Assembly (NCBI GenBank): GCA_022747635.1
Contig: JAKTNV010000011.1
Span: 19,741,481-19,805,480 of the forward strand
Source: Hetaerina americana
Taxonomy: Eukaryota > Arthropoda > Insecta > Odonata > Calopterygidae
Length of the DNA: 64,000 nucleotides
Direction: 5' to 3'
Position 1 is the stretch's first letter. Each line of letters opens with the position of its first letter. The notes under the pieces were generated by a model. The model worked only from the letters and a program-made list of their open reading frames with translations. It was not told the DNA's origin and did no database searches. This document shows positions 21,776-34,089 of this stretch, piece by piece. The position numbers and the translations under genes are program-made.

Positions 21776-21934
21776 ATTTAGTGAACACATCAGCTAACGA
21801 CGATTGAAAAGGTCTCAGCATATTTAATTGCCTAAAGCATCAAAGTTACTTTCTGATTCGAATGTTGGATGGAATTATGGGACGTAGATAGTATGCAGTG
21901 CTGAAAGACGAGATATTTTAATAATTTACAAGAA

Positions 21935-22075
21935 ACTGCGGGAGATGCCACGACAGTATCTTTTAAAGGAGTCATCCACTAAATGTGCATTGCAATGCAA
22001 CAATTGCAGAGCGTAAAAATCATTCGCCTTGATCGGGATCTCGGTCAAGGCGAATGATTTTTACACTATTTAGGA
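21935..22075 (-). mobile_element. SINE-D fold-back copy
   Basis: Starts 'aagaaactgcgggagatgcc' and ends in a near-perfect hairpin. Arms 'gtaaaaatcattcgcctt' (about 22014-22031) and its reverse complement (about 22046-22063) flank 'gatcgggatctcggtc'. Most of the tRNA-like part is missing. Confidence 0.75.
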
Positions 22076-22419
22076 GTTATTTTTATATTAAGTATGGGAT
22101 TGAGAGCCATTTAATTTCCTGTGAGGCAGTTCGTAGTAATACAGTGGTGTGTATTACCAGGGTTCATCGGAAACCTGCCTTAACCCGGTAGATCACTGCT
22201 AATAGCAGTAGTCTTATACGTACCCCATACCATGGCTATGTGATGGGAAAATTTGATGTGGGCTCTACCGGGTAGTGTTCGCTTTTTGGGAGCTTTCGTT
22301 ATGGAAGGTTTCCCTACATTGACTTCTCGAAGAAAAAGAAAAAAAACCTTCAAGGCAATTGCTCTGGGTGGTGAGAACTCTTTTGAGGATGCGGAAGAGG
22401 GAAAGATAAAGGTCACAGA

Positions 22420-22640
22420 AAAACTCTGGTGCGGCTCCTATTCTAAAGTGTTCACCGCCGCCGCCGTCGGTGTGGGATCCCATATAAAAAGGCCGAGTGG
22501 GGGGGAGGAGAAGTGGTTCAAGTTCAGGGAAAGGCGGCGAGACACTCGTGTAATGGGCAGACGGCATAAACCTGGAAGGACGGAGACCGTGACGGAGACG
22601 CTTGGGAAATATTACAGTTCCGGAAGGTAGAGAAAGGAAT
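22420..22640. promoter_or_regulatory. GC-rich island with TATA box candidate
   Basis: CpG-rich stretch with (GCC)n at 22456-22465 and TATAAAAAG at 22483-22491 on the plus strand. The position could suit a start site near 22515, but no downstream gene is visible. A chance match is possible. Confidence 0.25.
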
Positions 22641-22924
22641 CTGTGCCGTTCGCGCAAAAATCAAAAAGCGAAGGTGTATGCCCCACAGCTCACCAAATTG
22701 ATGTAGACGGGAAAACGTTCAAAATTGCAAAAGAAAACATCTAACCCTTTGTTTACCGAATTATCGTTTCATTACTATTTTTCCACTGCTTGTTTTTTAC
22801 CTCTACGTTCTTGTTTGATTAGGATAACTTTTTCGTGGGAATATTTAAACGTTATTTCTTTTTTTTTTAATGGCAGAACTGGAGTGCAAATACTTCGGCT
22901 GGATGAAATGTGGGGACACTCGGT

Positions 22925-23250
22925 TTTTCTTCATCTAAAACCTGCCTTAAACGGTACACTATGAAAAATTAATCTCTTGGATAAATTGGAAAGATGTAAC
23001 GTTGGTGATGACGTTGAAAATGTATTATTACCCCCATCTTGCTACAGTAGGAGAAATCCTGTCAATAAAATTCCAGAGATTTAGTGTAGAACAGATAGAT
23101 TTTAAGATATCAGTTTTTCTGCAAACAATAAGGGATCAGGATAGCATTATCCAACCGAGGTACGGGCAAACAAATTTGGGTCAAAATTAGTTTTGTGTAT
23201 ATTCGCACCCTGCCATACACCCTAGTGGTGGCTTGCAGGATACTAAAAAT
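22925..23250 (+). mobile_element. RTE tail joined to CR1-like fragment
   Basis: 22938-22960 carries the RTE tail words 'cctgccttaaacggtacact'. At 22962 a CR1-like C-terminus begins: KINLLDKLERCNVGDDVENV, then PEI / CRTDRF. The CR1 3' end is at about 23197-23242 ('cacaccctgcc'-type: 'gcaccctgccatacacccta'). Confidence 0.7.
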
Positions 23251-25079
23251 ACCAAAATGCTAAATACTACAAATACCAAAATAACATCTTGTGTATTTTG
23301 TGACTTAAGAATCCCTTTAGGGCTGTGTACTCCGTTTTTATGCAAGCATGTACTCCGTAAAAAGTCTTTAAAGCTTGATATAAAGTAAGCTTTCCTCTTA
23401 ATTATGGGAATTAAATTTCAATCAAAAATTTTCCTTCTACCAAAATTCAAAATAAAAATCAAGAAAGCTATTGCAGTATCATCGCTTCAAATTTTAATAG
23501 TGTAACTATTTTGATGAAGATAATGGCAACTGAAAGTGGGAGTATCTCAGTTCTATATAAATAGATTACACGAAAATATATGATAGAATCAATTAAATTG
23601 GAAAAAAGTAAAACAACGAACCATTTTCTGTTTGAACTAAAATTGCCCGCCCATCCTTTCCGAAGTAATTCCTTCATTGTTATTTTAATTTAGAAGGTAT
23701 TATCGTAAAGAGACTAGAGTGACGGTGTCTGATTTTCATTGCAGCCTCAGATTAACCGATAATTCACGGGATTGTGGTGGGAAATGTTTCAAGGTATCCT
23801 ACGTTTCCTTAATTTGCAAACCCAGAAATCTTGGAACTTTACAGTCCCCTCAGTTAACAATGGGTTCAGGAATGCAAAGTTAAAAGAAGATTTCTAGAGA
23901 CTAAAGTAGTAAAAAAAATTGCCTTTTGAACGGATTGATTATGATTGAAGGGTAATCGTCATACTCGTATTTGTCCAGAATAATCAGCCGGCAACAGTTT
24001 TATAAACGCCCGTGAGAGTGAATTCAGCCAGACAAGACCCTAACGAACATTTTCGGACGAGAGTGATCCCAAACATATTTCCCCATTTACCAAGAACATT
24101 ATAATTGACAGAAAATGAAAATGAGTCTCCTTTAGAAAAACAAAATAGTTTTAATAAGCCTGTTTGATACGTCACATGATCTAAATTTCAGGGAACATTT
24201 TCTTTTGCCACATCACGACGTTATCTTAAATATGCGGACATTATGTTACGGTGCACGCAAGAAAAGATTCTCTGTTAAGAAACATGTTTTGGCCCTATTT
24301 TTGTGAGATTATAGCACTGATGGGATTTGCGGATAATGTCAGCAAATCATATCCTTTCTTTCGTAATCCTAATAATACAGAAATTAGTCCTATGGTAGTA
24401 CTTAAGTCGTCCTCAATGCTCTCTTTTGAAAAATGGACTTAAACAGCTGTCATAAGATAATTTTACAACAGATCTTAGGTAAAATGTAATGAAATATTTT
24501 TCACCCAGTCGTAGTCCCACGGATTTAGACATAAATGTCTTTGGTAGTCCATACGGGGGTGTTTAATCCTCTTGGTGGAAAACGTTACTGGGAGGACCTC
24601 GATAGATTTTAATATTAATTAATAATGAATGGATTTCATATTTTATTTTGCAATTCCCCCAAAACTAAAGATAATAGCTTTGTAGCATACCTGAGTAATA
24701 AAATAGCATGCAGTAAAACATTGCAAAAAATAGTGAAATATTACAAAAAAGCGTTTAAGTGTGTAGGATAAAAGACGATGGAACTAAATCTAAGAATCTT
24801 AAATAGACAATGTTGAACGATTTCTACATATTACTTCCTAATGCTACATATATCAGCAGTCAAACTAATTTTGCTTGACCAACTGCAAATTTTTATTAAC
24901 GGAGGATTGAAGCTATAAGTTAAATTTATTTTCGCTCCAAAACAATTAACTCGATCAACTTCCAAATGGTTACTTGCGGTTAATTTCCTCGAAAGGCAGT
25001 CAATCATACTCACATTTATTTTGATGTAGCAATAATCCAAAAACAACCTTGTATTTTTGGCCTTTGTATCGGATTTTTA
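23251..25079. other. No gene recognised; AT-rich
   Basis: Long AT-rich stretch. Frames are short, and I see no repeat seen elsewhere in the window. Simple 'aaatactacaaatacc' duplication near 23246-23282. Confidence 0.4.
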
Positions 25080-25225
25080 ACAATAATAAAACATCAAAGA
25101 CAATGGCCAACATCTATCTAAACCCTGAGATGGAGGAAAACCTAGCTCTAGACGGGAATCGAACCCATGACCTCTGAGTTGAGTTGACGAGGGCGTCACG
25201 CCATCGCCTACGTTGCCGGCCAGAT
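25080..25225 (-). mobile_element. SINE-B copy (tRNA-like)
   Basis: Minus strand. B-box-like 'gggaatcgaacccatgacct' at 25153-25172, body 'aaagacaatggccaac'. The partner copy at 54990-55145 shares 'aaagacaataacgacaagg' and 'gggagtcgaacccgtggcct'. Two copies with the same layout support the family. Confidence 0.6.
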
Positions 25226-25411
25226 TATTTATTAATATTATATTGATTGAAGCGCATGCAATTATTTGCAGTTTTAGTATTTTCTTCTTGTCTGCAGCGT
25301 TGATATTTCAGGTTTGGTGGCATCACTGTGTGAGTCACATGAATTGGACGGGTTTGCCGAGTGCGTATCGGACGTGATTTTCACCGGTCGAAACCGCGAC
25401 ACGTAATTATA

Positions 25412-25969
25412 CAGGGTTCGTCCGGAAAATAAGTGTACTGACTCCTGGGCTGGGCGCGCCGCTCCAGGCGCGCCCAGCACCGCTCTGACGGGCTGCGATT
25501 GGAGGGGGGTATGTTGGCAAGCGACGCTGAAAAAGGCAGTCGGCTCTGAGCTGTGGTGTAGTGAGGAGCTGTGTTAACGCGAACCTCCACGCTTCGACCC
25601 ACGTCACGGAACGCGATGCCGAAGTTTTTGGAGCAGCGTTCTTCCATCAAATTTGCGGTAAAGCTTGGGAAATCGTCTACCAAAACTGTCGGTATGATTA
25701 ACCAGGCTTACGGGGAGTCAGCCATGTCCAGATACATGATCTTTCGGTGGCACAAGATGTTCGTGGAGGGCAGAGAAGAGGTCGACGACGAGTCTTCGAG
25801 AGGTTCCCGATGATGCCTTCGCGGGAGCGTTCCAGGAATGGGAACGCCGCTGGAACAAGTGTATCGACTCACAAGAGTCCTATTTTGAGGAATATTAGCT
25901 TAAGATATGTAAAAGTGTAATAAATTTTTTTTCCTGAGCTCAGTACACTTATTTTCCGGACGAACCCTG
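25412..25969 (+). mobile_element. Internally deleted mariner element
   Basis: Complete ends: terminal inverted repeats of about 28-30 bases. The left begins CAGGGTTCGTCCGGAAAATA and the right end is its reverse complement. Both are flanked by the TA target duplication (25410-25411 and 25970-25971). At 558 bp it is less than half of a usual 1.3-kb mariner. It could move only if an intact relative supplied transposase. Confidence 0.9.
25616..25898 (+). pseudogene. Mariner transposase, ends only
   Basis: From ATG 25616: MPKFLEQRSSIKFAVKLGKS, then the first helix-turn-helix and RWHKMFVEGREEVDDES, stopping at 25811-25813. In the +1 frame from 25812, DAFAGAFQEWERRWNKCIDS and SYFEEY reach a stop at 25896-25898; this is the C-terminus of a mariner transposase. 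The catalytic domain with all three aspartates is deleted. The deletion junction lies near 25805. Confidence 0.85.
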
Positions 25970-26029
25970 TACGTAAACTACCCCGCAGTATGGATTAGGT
26001 GACAAAACTTACTCTCCGGCTTTCTCTCT

Positions 26030-26620
26030 CTTTCTCTCCCGACTAAGAGGCGTCTTTTGAAGTCCCACACGAGTCGAGGAGCACCCCTCCCCATAAGGTG
26101 GGAGGAATAAGGTGTGTCGGTCGGTCTCGCCTCCACCCCACACCGCCCGCCCCTACGCCCATAAACCGAAAACAACCAACCCAACCACCCACCCACTCCT
26201 CCTCCACCTCATCTCTCACTCCCTCTCCTCGGGCATCATTATCATCCTTTCACCCTTTTCTCCACCCGCCATCCCTCCTACCCCCCACCCTCTCTCTCTC
26301 TCTCGTCCTTTTTTTTCCACCAAAAAAAATACGAACGGAACACGCCCCTCATACCATCTCACCCGCCCTCCTAACCCATCCCCTCCCACGTGACATGCAC
26401 GCACACATACACAAGACTCCTCCCACCTCCTCGGAACGAACTGCCCTTTCTTCCCACCCCCTTCTCCCATATCTCTCTTTTCCAAGGAGAAAAATTTCGG
26501 CCTTTCCCTCCTTCGAACCGCACATCTCTCTCTCTCTCTCTCTCCCTCCCCAACTAAGCCAAAGGGTACGCCCATCCTTTCCGGCCCGGGACGATACCGC
26601 CTCAAATATTTTCGGGGCTG
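26030..26620. other. CT-rich, GC-rich island
   Basis: Strong pyrimidine bias on the plus strand, including (CT)n at about 26290-26304 and 26526-26544. The 243-codon frame across it is rich in Pro, Ser, Thr and Leu, as expected from composition. I do not call it a gene. Confidence 0.5.
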
Positions 26621-27090
26621 TGTTTATTATTTTTTCTTCCCTCTCCACCCCGATGAGGAGCGGAGGGTGTGAAAGTGGGGGTGGCAGTAACGAAAGGTCT
26701 CTCGTAAGGGGGGAAAAAAAAGTCTTACTTCAATCGGAAAAAATTAGGGCCGCAAATAAAGCAAACTTTGAGGTGCTTCGTCAGAAACACCAAAAGCTCG
26801 TTCCGAGGGTTCATGGAAAAGATAATTAGCTGCGGACAGAAACGGATGGGTGAAGGTTTGAGGATTAAAAAAAATGATCATCCTGAGGGATGGAGTCTCG
26901 AGGAAATAGTAAATCGAGAGAAGGACTTCGTAGGTATGAATTTAGTTAATTGAATCACTGGTATGTATTCATTCCAAGCAAACTCTATAAACACGCGACC
27001 GGGGTTGAGGTTTAAAATACCAAGGGAGGCGAAACTTGTTTGTAGAATTAAATCCGTGTGGAACGTACATGGGTTAATGGAATAAAAAAT
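26621..27090. other. No gene recognised
   Basis: Mixed composition. No recognisable motif in the frames at 26768-26953. Confidence 0.35.
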
Positions 27091-27093
27091 ACA

Positions 27094-27162
27094 TTCCCCG
27101 TAACTGGAAATCAGAATTTGGATTTATAAAATCCAAATTTTGATTTTCAGTGAATGGGGAAA
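27094..27162. repeat. Short imperfect hairpin
   Basis: Inverted repeat of about 69 bases. The inner arms are 'atcagaatttggattt' (27110-27125) and 'aaatccaaattttgat' (27129-27144) around 3 bases; the outer parts 'ttcccc' and 'gggga' also pair. It could be a MITE remnant or a small-RNA hairpin. Confidence 0.6.
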
Positions 27163-28555
27163 TATAGAAAAATTAACTCAAAAACTGTGCTCGTGTTACT
27201 AGGGTAACACATAGCAAAAGTAACTGAGTTACCGGTAGCGAATATGTTTTAAGGTATTTTGTACTTGCAATCGTTACATATCGAAAGATATACCTAACCG
27301 TTACTTGTAAACCTTCTAATGGTTTTCATAGTGTAATCGTTATTTTTCTGTTTAAATCAGGTGCGATAAAGTCAAAATCAGTTTTAGCACCATTCTCTTA
27401 TTCATTAGCTGGTCGAGCCTCAAAGGGGTGTGCCACTGGGGGATTATGTTTACCCCCTCTGAGGAATATCCTTGGTGTAACAATACTCAAAATAAATATT
27501 ACTTATTTCCCCGGAACTAATTTGAAATGCCTGCTGTACCCAGAGCATAAATTTACCTACTGAAGACTTTGTTGCTCTCCATAAATGCGTGCAAATAGTA
27601 GTAAAATTGGCATAATTTTCAAATTTCATTGAAGGAAGCAAAGTTCTAAATTTATAATTGTTAATGCAGTAAAACATCCCCCCACTCTTTATGAGTTTTT
27701 CCTGGTCCACTTCTGGTCTTACACTATTGATATCCGAAATTCTCGTAATCTGCTACCTCCGAAAACTGAAAATGTCACGACATGTATATGCTAGTAAATC
27801 ATGTCGTTTTTCTCCTAAATCTGCACGTGTAGCTTAATTTATGTCGGCAGAATTTATAGTGCTTCCCAATTCTGCAATTAACCTCTGTTAAATTGGTTTA
27901 TTTGTTCGAAGAGAGCACAGCGATGTGTTCTCGCAATGAACTCATCTCCCGAAATTGTTATTCTCATTGTAACTCGTAACTCTATCAAATGTAACTGCGT
28001 GCCAAAGTACACTAATTTAGGGATTCTTCCCATCATGAGTGATATTAGTTCGACGCTAGATCAAATGGAAACGTATTTTGAACAGTGAATGACAACATCA
28101 TGGAATATCACAGAGGTTAGTGTTCAAATTCATGATGACTCGATTTTATGAATTCATTTGGTAATGATGTATACTGTTTAGAGGTCATCCCATAAAAAGC
28201 ACTAGAGTATACTAAAATATACGATTGGAGAGGAAGAGCAACTAACGAAGTGTGTTGTTAATATCAAAAATGTTCCTCATCATGTTTGATTTAGGACGTC
28301 ACGCAATGCCTAAGTAAATTGAAGGATTTTTTTTAAATTGAAAACGGCATAGTATTTCATTCTTCAACCAAACAAAACATTACGGTGGTAACTATTAAAT
28401 TGACGATGTTCAAACAAAAAAACGAACACATAATATTTCGAGAAATTATTTAGGAAAAAGGGTCTTCTGAAATTTCGGTGACGTTATCTAAGTTAGCGGA
28501 AAACGTAAACTGAGTGAAATTCTCTCGAAACGAAATCAATTCAGAATTAACAGAG
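27163..28555. other. No gene recognised; AT-rich
   Basis: AT-rich. Nothing I can support on either strand. Confidence 0.4.
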
Positions 28556-28559
28556 TAGA

Positions 28560-28830
28560 TGGCAATCGATGGATCGGTGGTGCCAGGGGAGAATAAAGGA
28601 TATCAAGGGGGCGGATCATGTAACAAACGAAGCTGAACTTCTGCGAAGCGACAGGGAAGGAATGGAAGGTAGGGTGGCTTGGGTGGGCGCGCCATGGGAA
28701 AGGACCCTGATAGCACTGGAGGCGCAGGAAATTGCTGGGGGCGAGGGAGGATGGGATATGGAGGGAGGGGTTGGACATTCTATAGGGATTCTTCGAGAGA
28801 GAGAGAGAGTGATAAAATGAAATGAGTGAA
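28560..28830. other. GA-rich island
   Basis: Purine-rich plus strand ending with (GA)n at 28795-28808. Frames on both strands overlap and show no motif. Confidence 0.45.
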
Positions 28831-28989
28831 AAAGGGCTTGCCGGTTGAGGGAATATATTAATACAAACACATTGACACGCCAATGACGCCTTCTTCCAAC
28901 GAAGAAGATTTTCTCCTTCGTTCGAAAAATGTGGCATGACCGTCGAAGTATATCAAAATAACAATTGTATGTATATATATATTCTATCT

Positions 28990-29400
28990 CCATTCACCTT
29001 TTCAATTCTTCGTCACACCTACATTTCAAAAGCCTCCAATCTATGCCTATCATTTTTCTTCAATGGCCATATTTCCGCGCCGTACAAAACTACGCTCCTT
29101 GTCTAAGTTTTTACGAGCTTTGTCTTTTCATCCTTACTGAACGACCCTGTCATATATTCTCTCCTCCTTATGAAAGCTTTATTGCCTAAAACAATGCTAC
29201 TTATGTCTCTCTGTACTTCGACCATTTTGGTTCAAAACACTTACGAGATAGGTTAATTTTCCACCTACTCCACTTCATGAATTCCTATTTTAATATTTGA
29301 CTTAGCCTTTCATCCCTCTCGAAAATTACACAACCCTAGATTTATTTTATATTAATTCTCATCCTATATCAATTGCATTGATTCTCTAATGCTCCCAGCC
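28990..29400 (-). mobile_element. RTE-type LINE fragment
   Basis: Minus strand, in pieces: KRLEAFEM-like (about 29025-29045), 'GAEIWPLKKN' equivalent near 29065-29090, RRRE (about 29155-29165), a VVEVQRDIS stretch near 29195-29225 and a 'KVENLSRKC' stretch. The order and spacing match the ORF2 part between the catalytic core and C-terminus. Many stops. Confidence 0.65.
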
Positions 29401-29403
29401 ATG

Positions 29404-29466
29404 CTTACAAGGGGTTACAAGGGGTTACAAGGGCTTACAAGGGGTTACACCCTTGTAAGCCCTTGG
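29404..29466. repeat. 10-bp tandem repeat with inverted end
   Basis: Unit 'ggttacaagg' repeated about five times (29404-29450, with g/c variants), followed by its inverted copy 'acccttgtaagcccttgg'. The array can fold on itself. Confidence 0.8.
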
Positions 29467-32400
29467 TTGACTAGCAAGCCAACGCTTATTCATCCGATAA
29501 CTTAACTGATATTATAAATTCCCAATCGACTATAATTCTTATATCCAGTTAATTCCGTGCCTTTTTAATAATTTCCACTCATTAAATAAGAGAAACCAAA
29601 TAAACTTACTCTCCCAGAAATATTCCCACACGTAGAAAGATATGTGAGAAAATCACTTTGAGTTTAGTTGGAAAAATATTAATAACAAGATTAAGAAAAT
29701 ACGTAAGAGTACTTGAACTTAAGAGATTAATGTAGAATTTAGTTTAGTTAATGATTGAAATAAGTGATTTTTTAAAAATGAGATTGAAACCATAATGCGA
29801 GAGGATTTTATCAATTTAAATTTCATTTGTTATTTCGAAAGGTTACAGTTATTTTTAAAAGGTTTCATTTTTATGGTATGAGAATAAAACATTTTGGAAA
29901 GTTGATTCATAAAACACGAATATAATAGCCTAATTTTAATCGTTATCTCAGCGTTGTCATGAATTTTTCAATTCTTTGGCATTGAGTCAGTGCCTTTAAT
30001 CGTGAAAATTAGTTTTGAAAATTATATTTCACTAATATTAATGTATACCTCGGAATTTGGTCATAAAACATGCACTATTCGACTCATTTATTAACAAAAA
30101 CATGCAATTAGTATTGGATAGTCAATAATAAAAAGATCACATTAAACTTAAAAATTCATCCCTACGCCAAACGTACGTATTTGAGTCAAGAAGTTATTTT
30201 CCCCTCCGCGACTGGGAATTAGAATATATTAGAAATTCGGGCAGCAATGCCTCCCAGAGCAGGGTGGAAAGTCGAGCTTATTTTTAACAAAGAGGAAAAA
30301 CTTACATTATTCCATGAAATATTATTCCTTTTTACAACTTTGGTCCTCATTTATTTGAGTCCGTCATGTTTAAATATATTTTCAATATATTTTACTGAGC
30401 CTATCGCTTGTAAGATCGCAGGTTAAATCAACTCTCGCAAAGGACGGATCACCAGAAATCCATTGAGGAAATAGCCGTTATCGAAACTCCCAATGGATAA
30501 ACCTCTCTATAAAGTTGCATATGGGTGATCTACCGTGGACGTTCTCCAGGAAGGAAAGACCAATTGCATTAACCGTCCTGAAGGTGGAAATCGTCTTATG
30601 GGATAAAGCCCGTATCCAACCTGCCAGTTTTTTGGAAGAAGTAAAAAGGAAGGGGGAGGGGGTTTCTCTGGCATGGAAACGCGGGGGATGGGACGTAAAA
30701 AGACTGATAATGCGTCCGCTTAGAAACGAAACTTTATTCCTTGTTCGTCGTAAACGACATAAAACGGGAAAAGCATGACAAAACGAACTCGTAAAAAGTC
30801 TTGAGGGAACCTTGGGCATCGCGCCCTACACAAGGTGTATCTCAGCATTTCCATTCGGAAGGGGCTTTGGAAGGATCATGAGTTCCCACGATCCCCTTTT
30901 TCCTCCTCCTTCCCTCCCCACCTCACCCAAAACCCTCTCTTAAAGTGCCTGGAGGGAGTAGGGAAAGGATTGTGGAACCGCGTGGGACCGGAGTAGTTTT
31001 GAGTGTGTTTCTCAAATGGTACATCCACAACTAAGCATTACCACTTGGAGGTTCTCCCCCCCCCTCCCTCCCTCTCCGCTATTTTCGTCAGATATCGCCT
31101 TAAAATGCTTCAGTGCACCCCTCCGATTAAATAGGTGGTGCTTATTTTCATGCATTTTTCAACAAATGGTCCTAGTATTCCTGACTAAAATAAACTCGCT
31201 CTTACATGTCCACGATTTAATGTGGAATGTCTTATTTTGAAATTTATAAAATCGTGACACAAAGGAAGAAAACTTGTTTTTTTAATTTTTGGTGACGTCA
31301 GAATTCATAAAACAGTAAAATTAAACAAACATGTCGAAACTATCTTACAGGTGGATACATTCTTAAATAATTCTTACGTTACAGTTTCATTTGTGAGGAT
31401 TTAACGCTTGCACGATATGTTTTTTTATTTTAAAGTATAATTAAAATTCTTTTCTCATTTCTAATGGCTTGAGTGATGCAATTACCAACTCTGCTTAGTA
31501 CTTCTCATGAACTCCACCCACCTTAAGGAAAATTAATGAACTGGCACAACTTCTTCCCTCAAGGAGACTTAATTAATTTACGGAGGCCCTTCCGCCTTTG
31601 GCATAATGGAAAAGAACGTAACATAGTAATTGAATGGCAGGGTGCCATGGACGTGGCACGATGAAAGGGAGAACTGCAAAGCGTGATAATCTTGTAAGGT
31701 AGTCACATATTCCATCAGTTTAAAATGTGAAAAAAATTGAAAACTAAAATCTTAGAAATACCAGTTTCATAAACTTAAAAATTCCTGTTCTTAACAAAAT
31801 TGGTGTTTATTGTTCTACACAGAATTGGCTTCGATGACCCAGAATCCCATCTAGCTTTGCGTATATTTGAGGCCGGATAAAACGAATATATTTCAAAGCC
31901 CTAAGGCCAATCGATCCCACGACTGACAAAATCTGCGGTGGCAGCCGCCGATGTGCCTAGGAAGGCGATATTTCAAAATCTAAAAATCATTTGCTTTTAC
32001 CGGGATTCGAACCCTCATTCCTCTACACCCAGCTTCACATTTTATCTATTTTTACAAATCAAAGATCAGTAGCATTCGTTGGACAGATGAAAAACACTTT
32101 TAAAATCAGTCTGTGGTTTAAATTTGTGATTCTTTATGTGTGTAAAACAAGTTGTTTATCAGTTTACCAAGGGCGGGACTGGTCGATGGGAAGTGTTCAT
32201 TAGCCAATAGTGATCAATATTCACTGAAGACTTTGAGCATCTCCACCAGATTCTAAGTCTGAAATTGACCGCTTCATCAAATGATTTTGCTTCTAATCCA
32301 TGTCACTGTAAAGAAGGCCATGAAATCATTCTTACATTTTGGTAACAGTTAGAAGTTTGTCCGCAGAAAATTTTCATCCGAGATCTCTCCTCCCTTGAAA

Positions 32401-32639
32401 ATAAATGCTGCGTCTTTATAAATTTTTATCAACCGTTTTCCATTCCTTTTATTCGCGAGTTCATCGATAAATGTTGCGTTTTGTGCAAGCATGGCGTTCC
32501 CTTGCACTGTGCATTTCTAGAGACCTTAAAAGGACATTTATGTAATGGTGCCCTTTAAGCGATGATTATACACTAGGAATGGAATAGGAAATATTCAGTT
32601 ATTCTAAATTCTTCCTTATAATATACATGTATGAATGTA
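29467..32639. other. No gene recognised; one GC-richer part
   Basis: Mostly AT-rich. 30640-31090 is richer in G and C, with CT- and GA-rich words. An opposite-strand frame at 30478-30819 has no motif. About 31985-32015 has a tRNA-like 'gggattcgaaccctc' that may be a SINE head, without a partner copy. Confidence 0.4.
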
Positions 32640-32900
32640 AAATGTAGATGCTCTGCGGGATTTGCGTGAGGTTTACACCCTTACGCATTCGAGAGGAGCC
32701 GCTAGTAACAAAGACGAGTATGACTTAGGTGGGATGAGATGATGACAACATAATATGTCATTTATAATGACAAAGAGAAAATACTTTCCCCCCTCTCCTT
32801 GTTAGCTCGGATGCAATTATCCTGATCCCATATCGCCGGTGAGAAAAATGACATCTTAAATCAACCTTTTCTATACTTAATCACTCTAATATTATTGAAA
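32640..32900 (-). mobile_element. CR1-like LINE 3' end fragment
   Basis: Minus strand. LRCHFFSPAIWDQDNCIRA equals the C-terminal pattern FR.SFFPRTIRDWN. The 3' end includes 'gatgctctgcggg' and 'ccttacgcat'. A related copy lies at 62905-63070 ('tcttaaatctgttctacact'). Confidence 0.65.
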
Positions 32901-33834
32901 CGATGTTAGATCAAAATGTGATAAATTACCCTAAATACAATTTCACATATAAATCTTTGTTGTTTGAGTTACCCTGAAGGAAGAGAGAGTGGGATATTTT
33001 AAGCAGCACGAAGTTATGAAGGCAGGGACAGTTACGGAGGCAGAGGTTACCAAGATACGAAGAAAAAAAATGATGTTTCCGACGATGCCTAGAAATAACT
33101 AGTCTCCAGGAACTATCCAAAACCAATCTTTGAAGAACCTACCCGAGGTAGATAATCTTGGTTGAAAAATGAATTGCGGCTTGGTTGAAAAATAGATGTT
33201 TACCAATGACAAATTAAAAAAAACAGCAGGAAATTCCGCGATATTTACTTTAGGGTATTCACCCGCGGTTGTTTACCGAAATACCCGGTTTCTGGTCGAG
33301 GAAAGTGATTTTCACAAGATAAAATTCTAGTATTTCGAATAAATTTCGCGTATTTATTCGGCAGCGTCAATGCTAACCATTGTCCATGGAGTTGCTCTAT
33401 CGCAACTCTCCACTCAAGTTATCAATCTAACGGTCAACTTCCTCTCGGTACTATTTTCCCTCTGTCCACACTCCTACCCAGAGCTTTCACTTCTGCAAGT
33501 ATTTGCTCCTCCAGGCATCAACATCTGGTGTCCCTTAGTACACACCCAAGAGTTCGAGAAAGCCTCTTACGGCCAAAGTAGCGACCGCTATCAAACAGAA
33601 TCCACGACGTCGATTTTAACTTTTGGAAACTAATTTGATCGATACTCGTGCGTTGTGAACTCGGGTCGGGAACGCGGCCGTTTATATGGCAGTTTGTAAT
33701 GATAATATGTCCACCTCTTGACGGTACACGGCCACGTCAATTGTTAATGAAAAATGCAAGACTATACCCACACTCACACGTGCGCGCCCACATACACACA
33801 CATAGATACAAACATATATATATCATCAACACAG
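32901..33834. other. No gene recognised
   Basis: Mixed AT-rich sequence. A frame at 33370-33633 (87 codons) shows no known pattern. (CA)n-like words at 33767-33805. Confidence 0.4.
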
Positions 33835-34089
33835 TAATCAACCCGAAGGTCGCTTTGGTGGGTGATGGTAGAATTCACCCAGTACTAAACCCGACGGTGT
33901 GTGAAATCCACACATCAGGGTAGGGGGGCCAGTTCCTTTCCCTGTGCCGGTTATGGTTTCCCAGGAAGATCTGGTACCCGAAAAATCACTCATAGTTTGG
34001 GTAGAGCTGTAGGTGCCCAGAGAGGCTTGATCGAACCCGGGCCACTCCGGTCAGCAGTCCAACGCTCTACCCCCTGGACTACGGCAACC

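Noticed and set aside
22253..22630. 125-codon frame over the island with a TATA word
   Set aside because: No domain, overlapping frame on the other strand, and the TATA word lies inside the frame rather than before it.
26098..26829. 243-codon open frame on the plus strand
   Set aside because: It crosses a CT-rich island. The product is Pro/Ser/Thr/Leu-rich with no domain, and other frames on both strands are open in the same place, so composition explains it.
29404..29466. CRISPR-like array
   Set aside because: The units are contiguous with no spacers, and the surrounding sequence is clearly eukaryotic.
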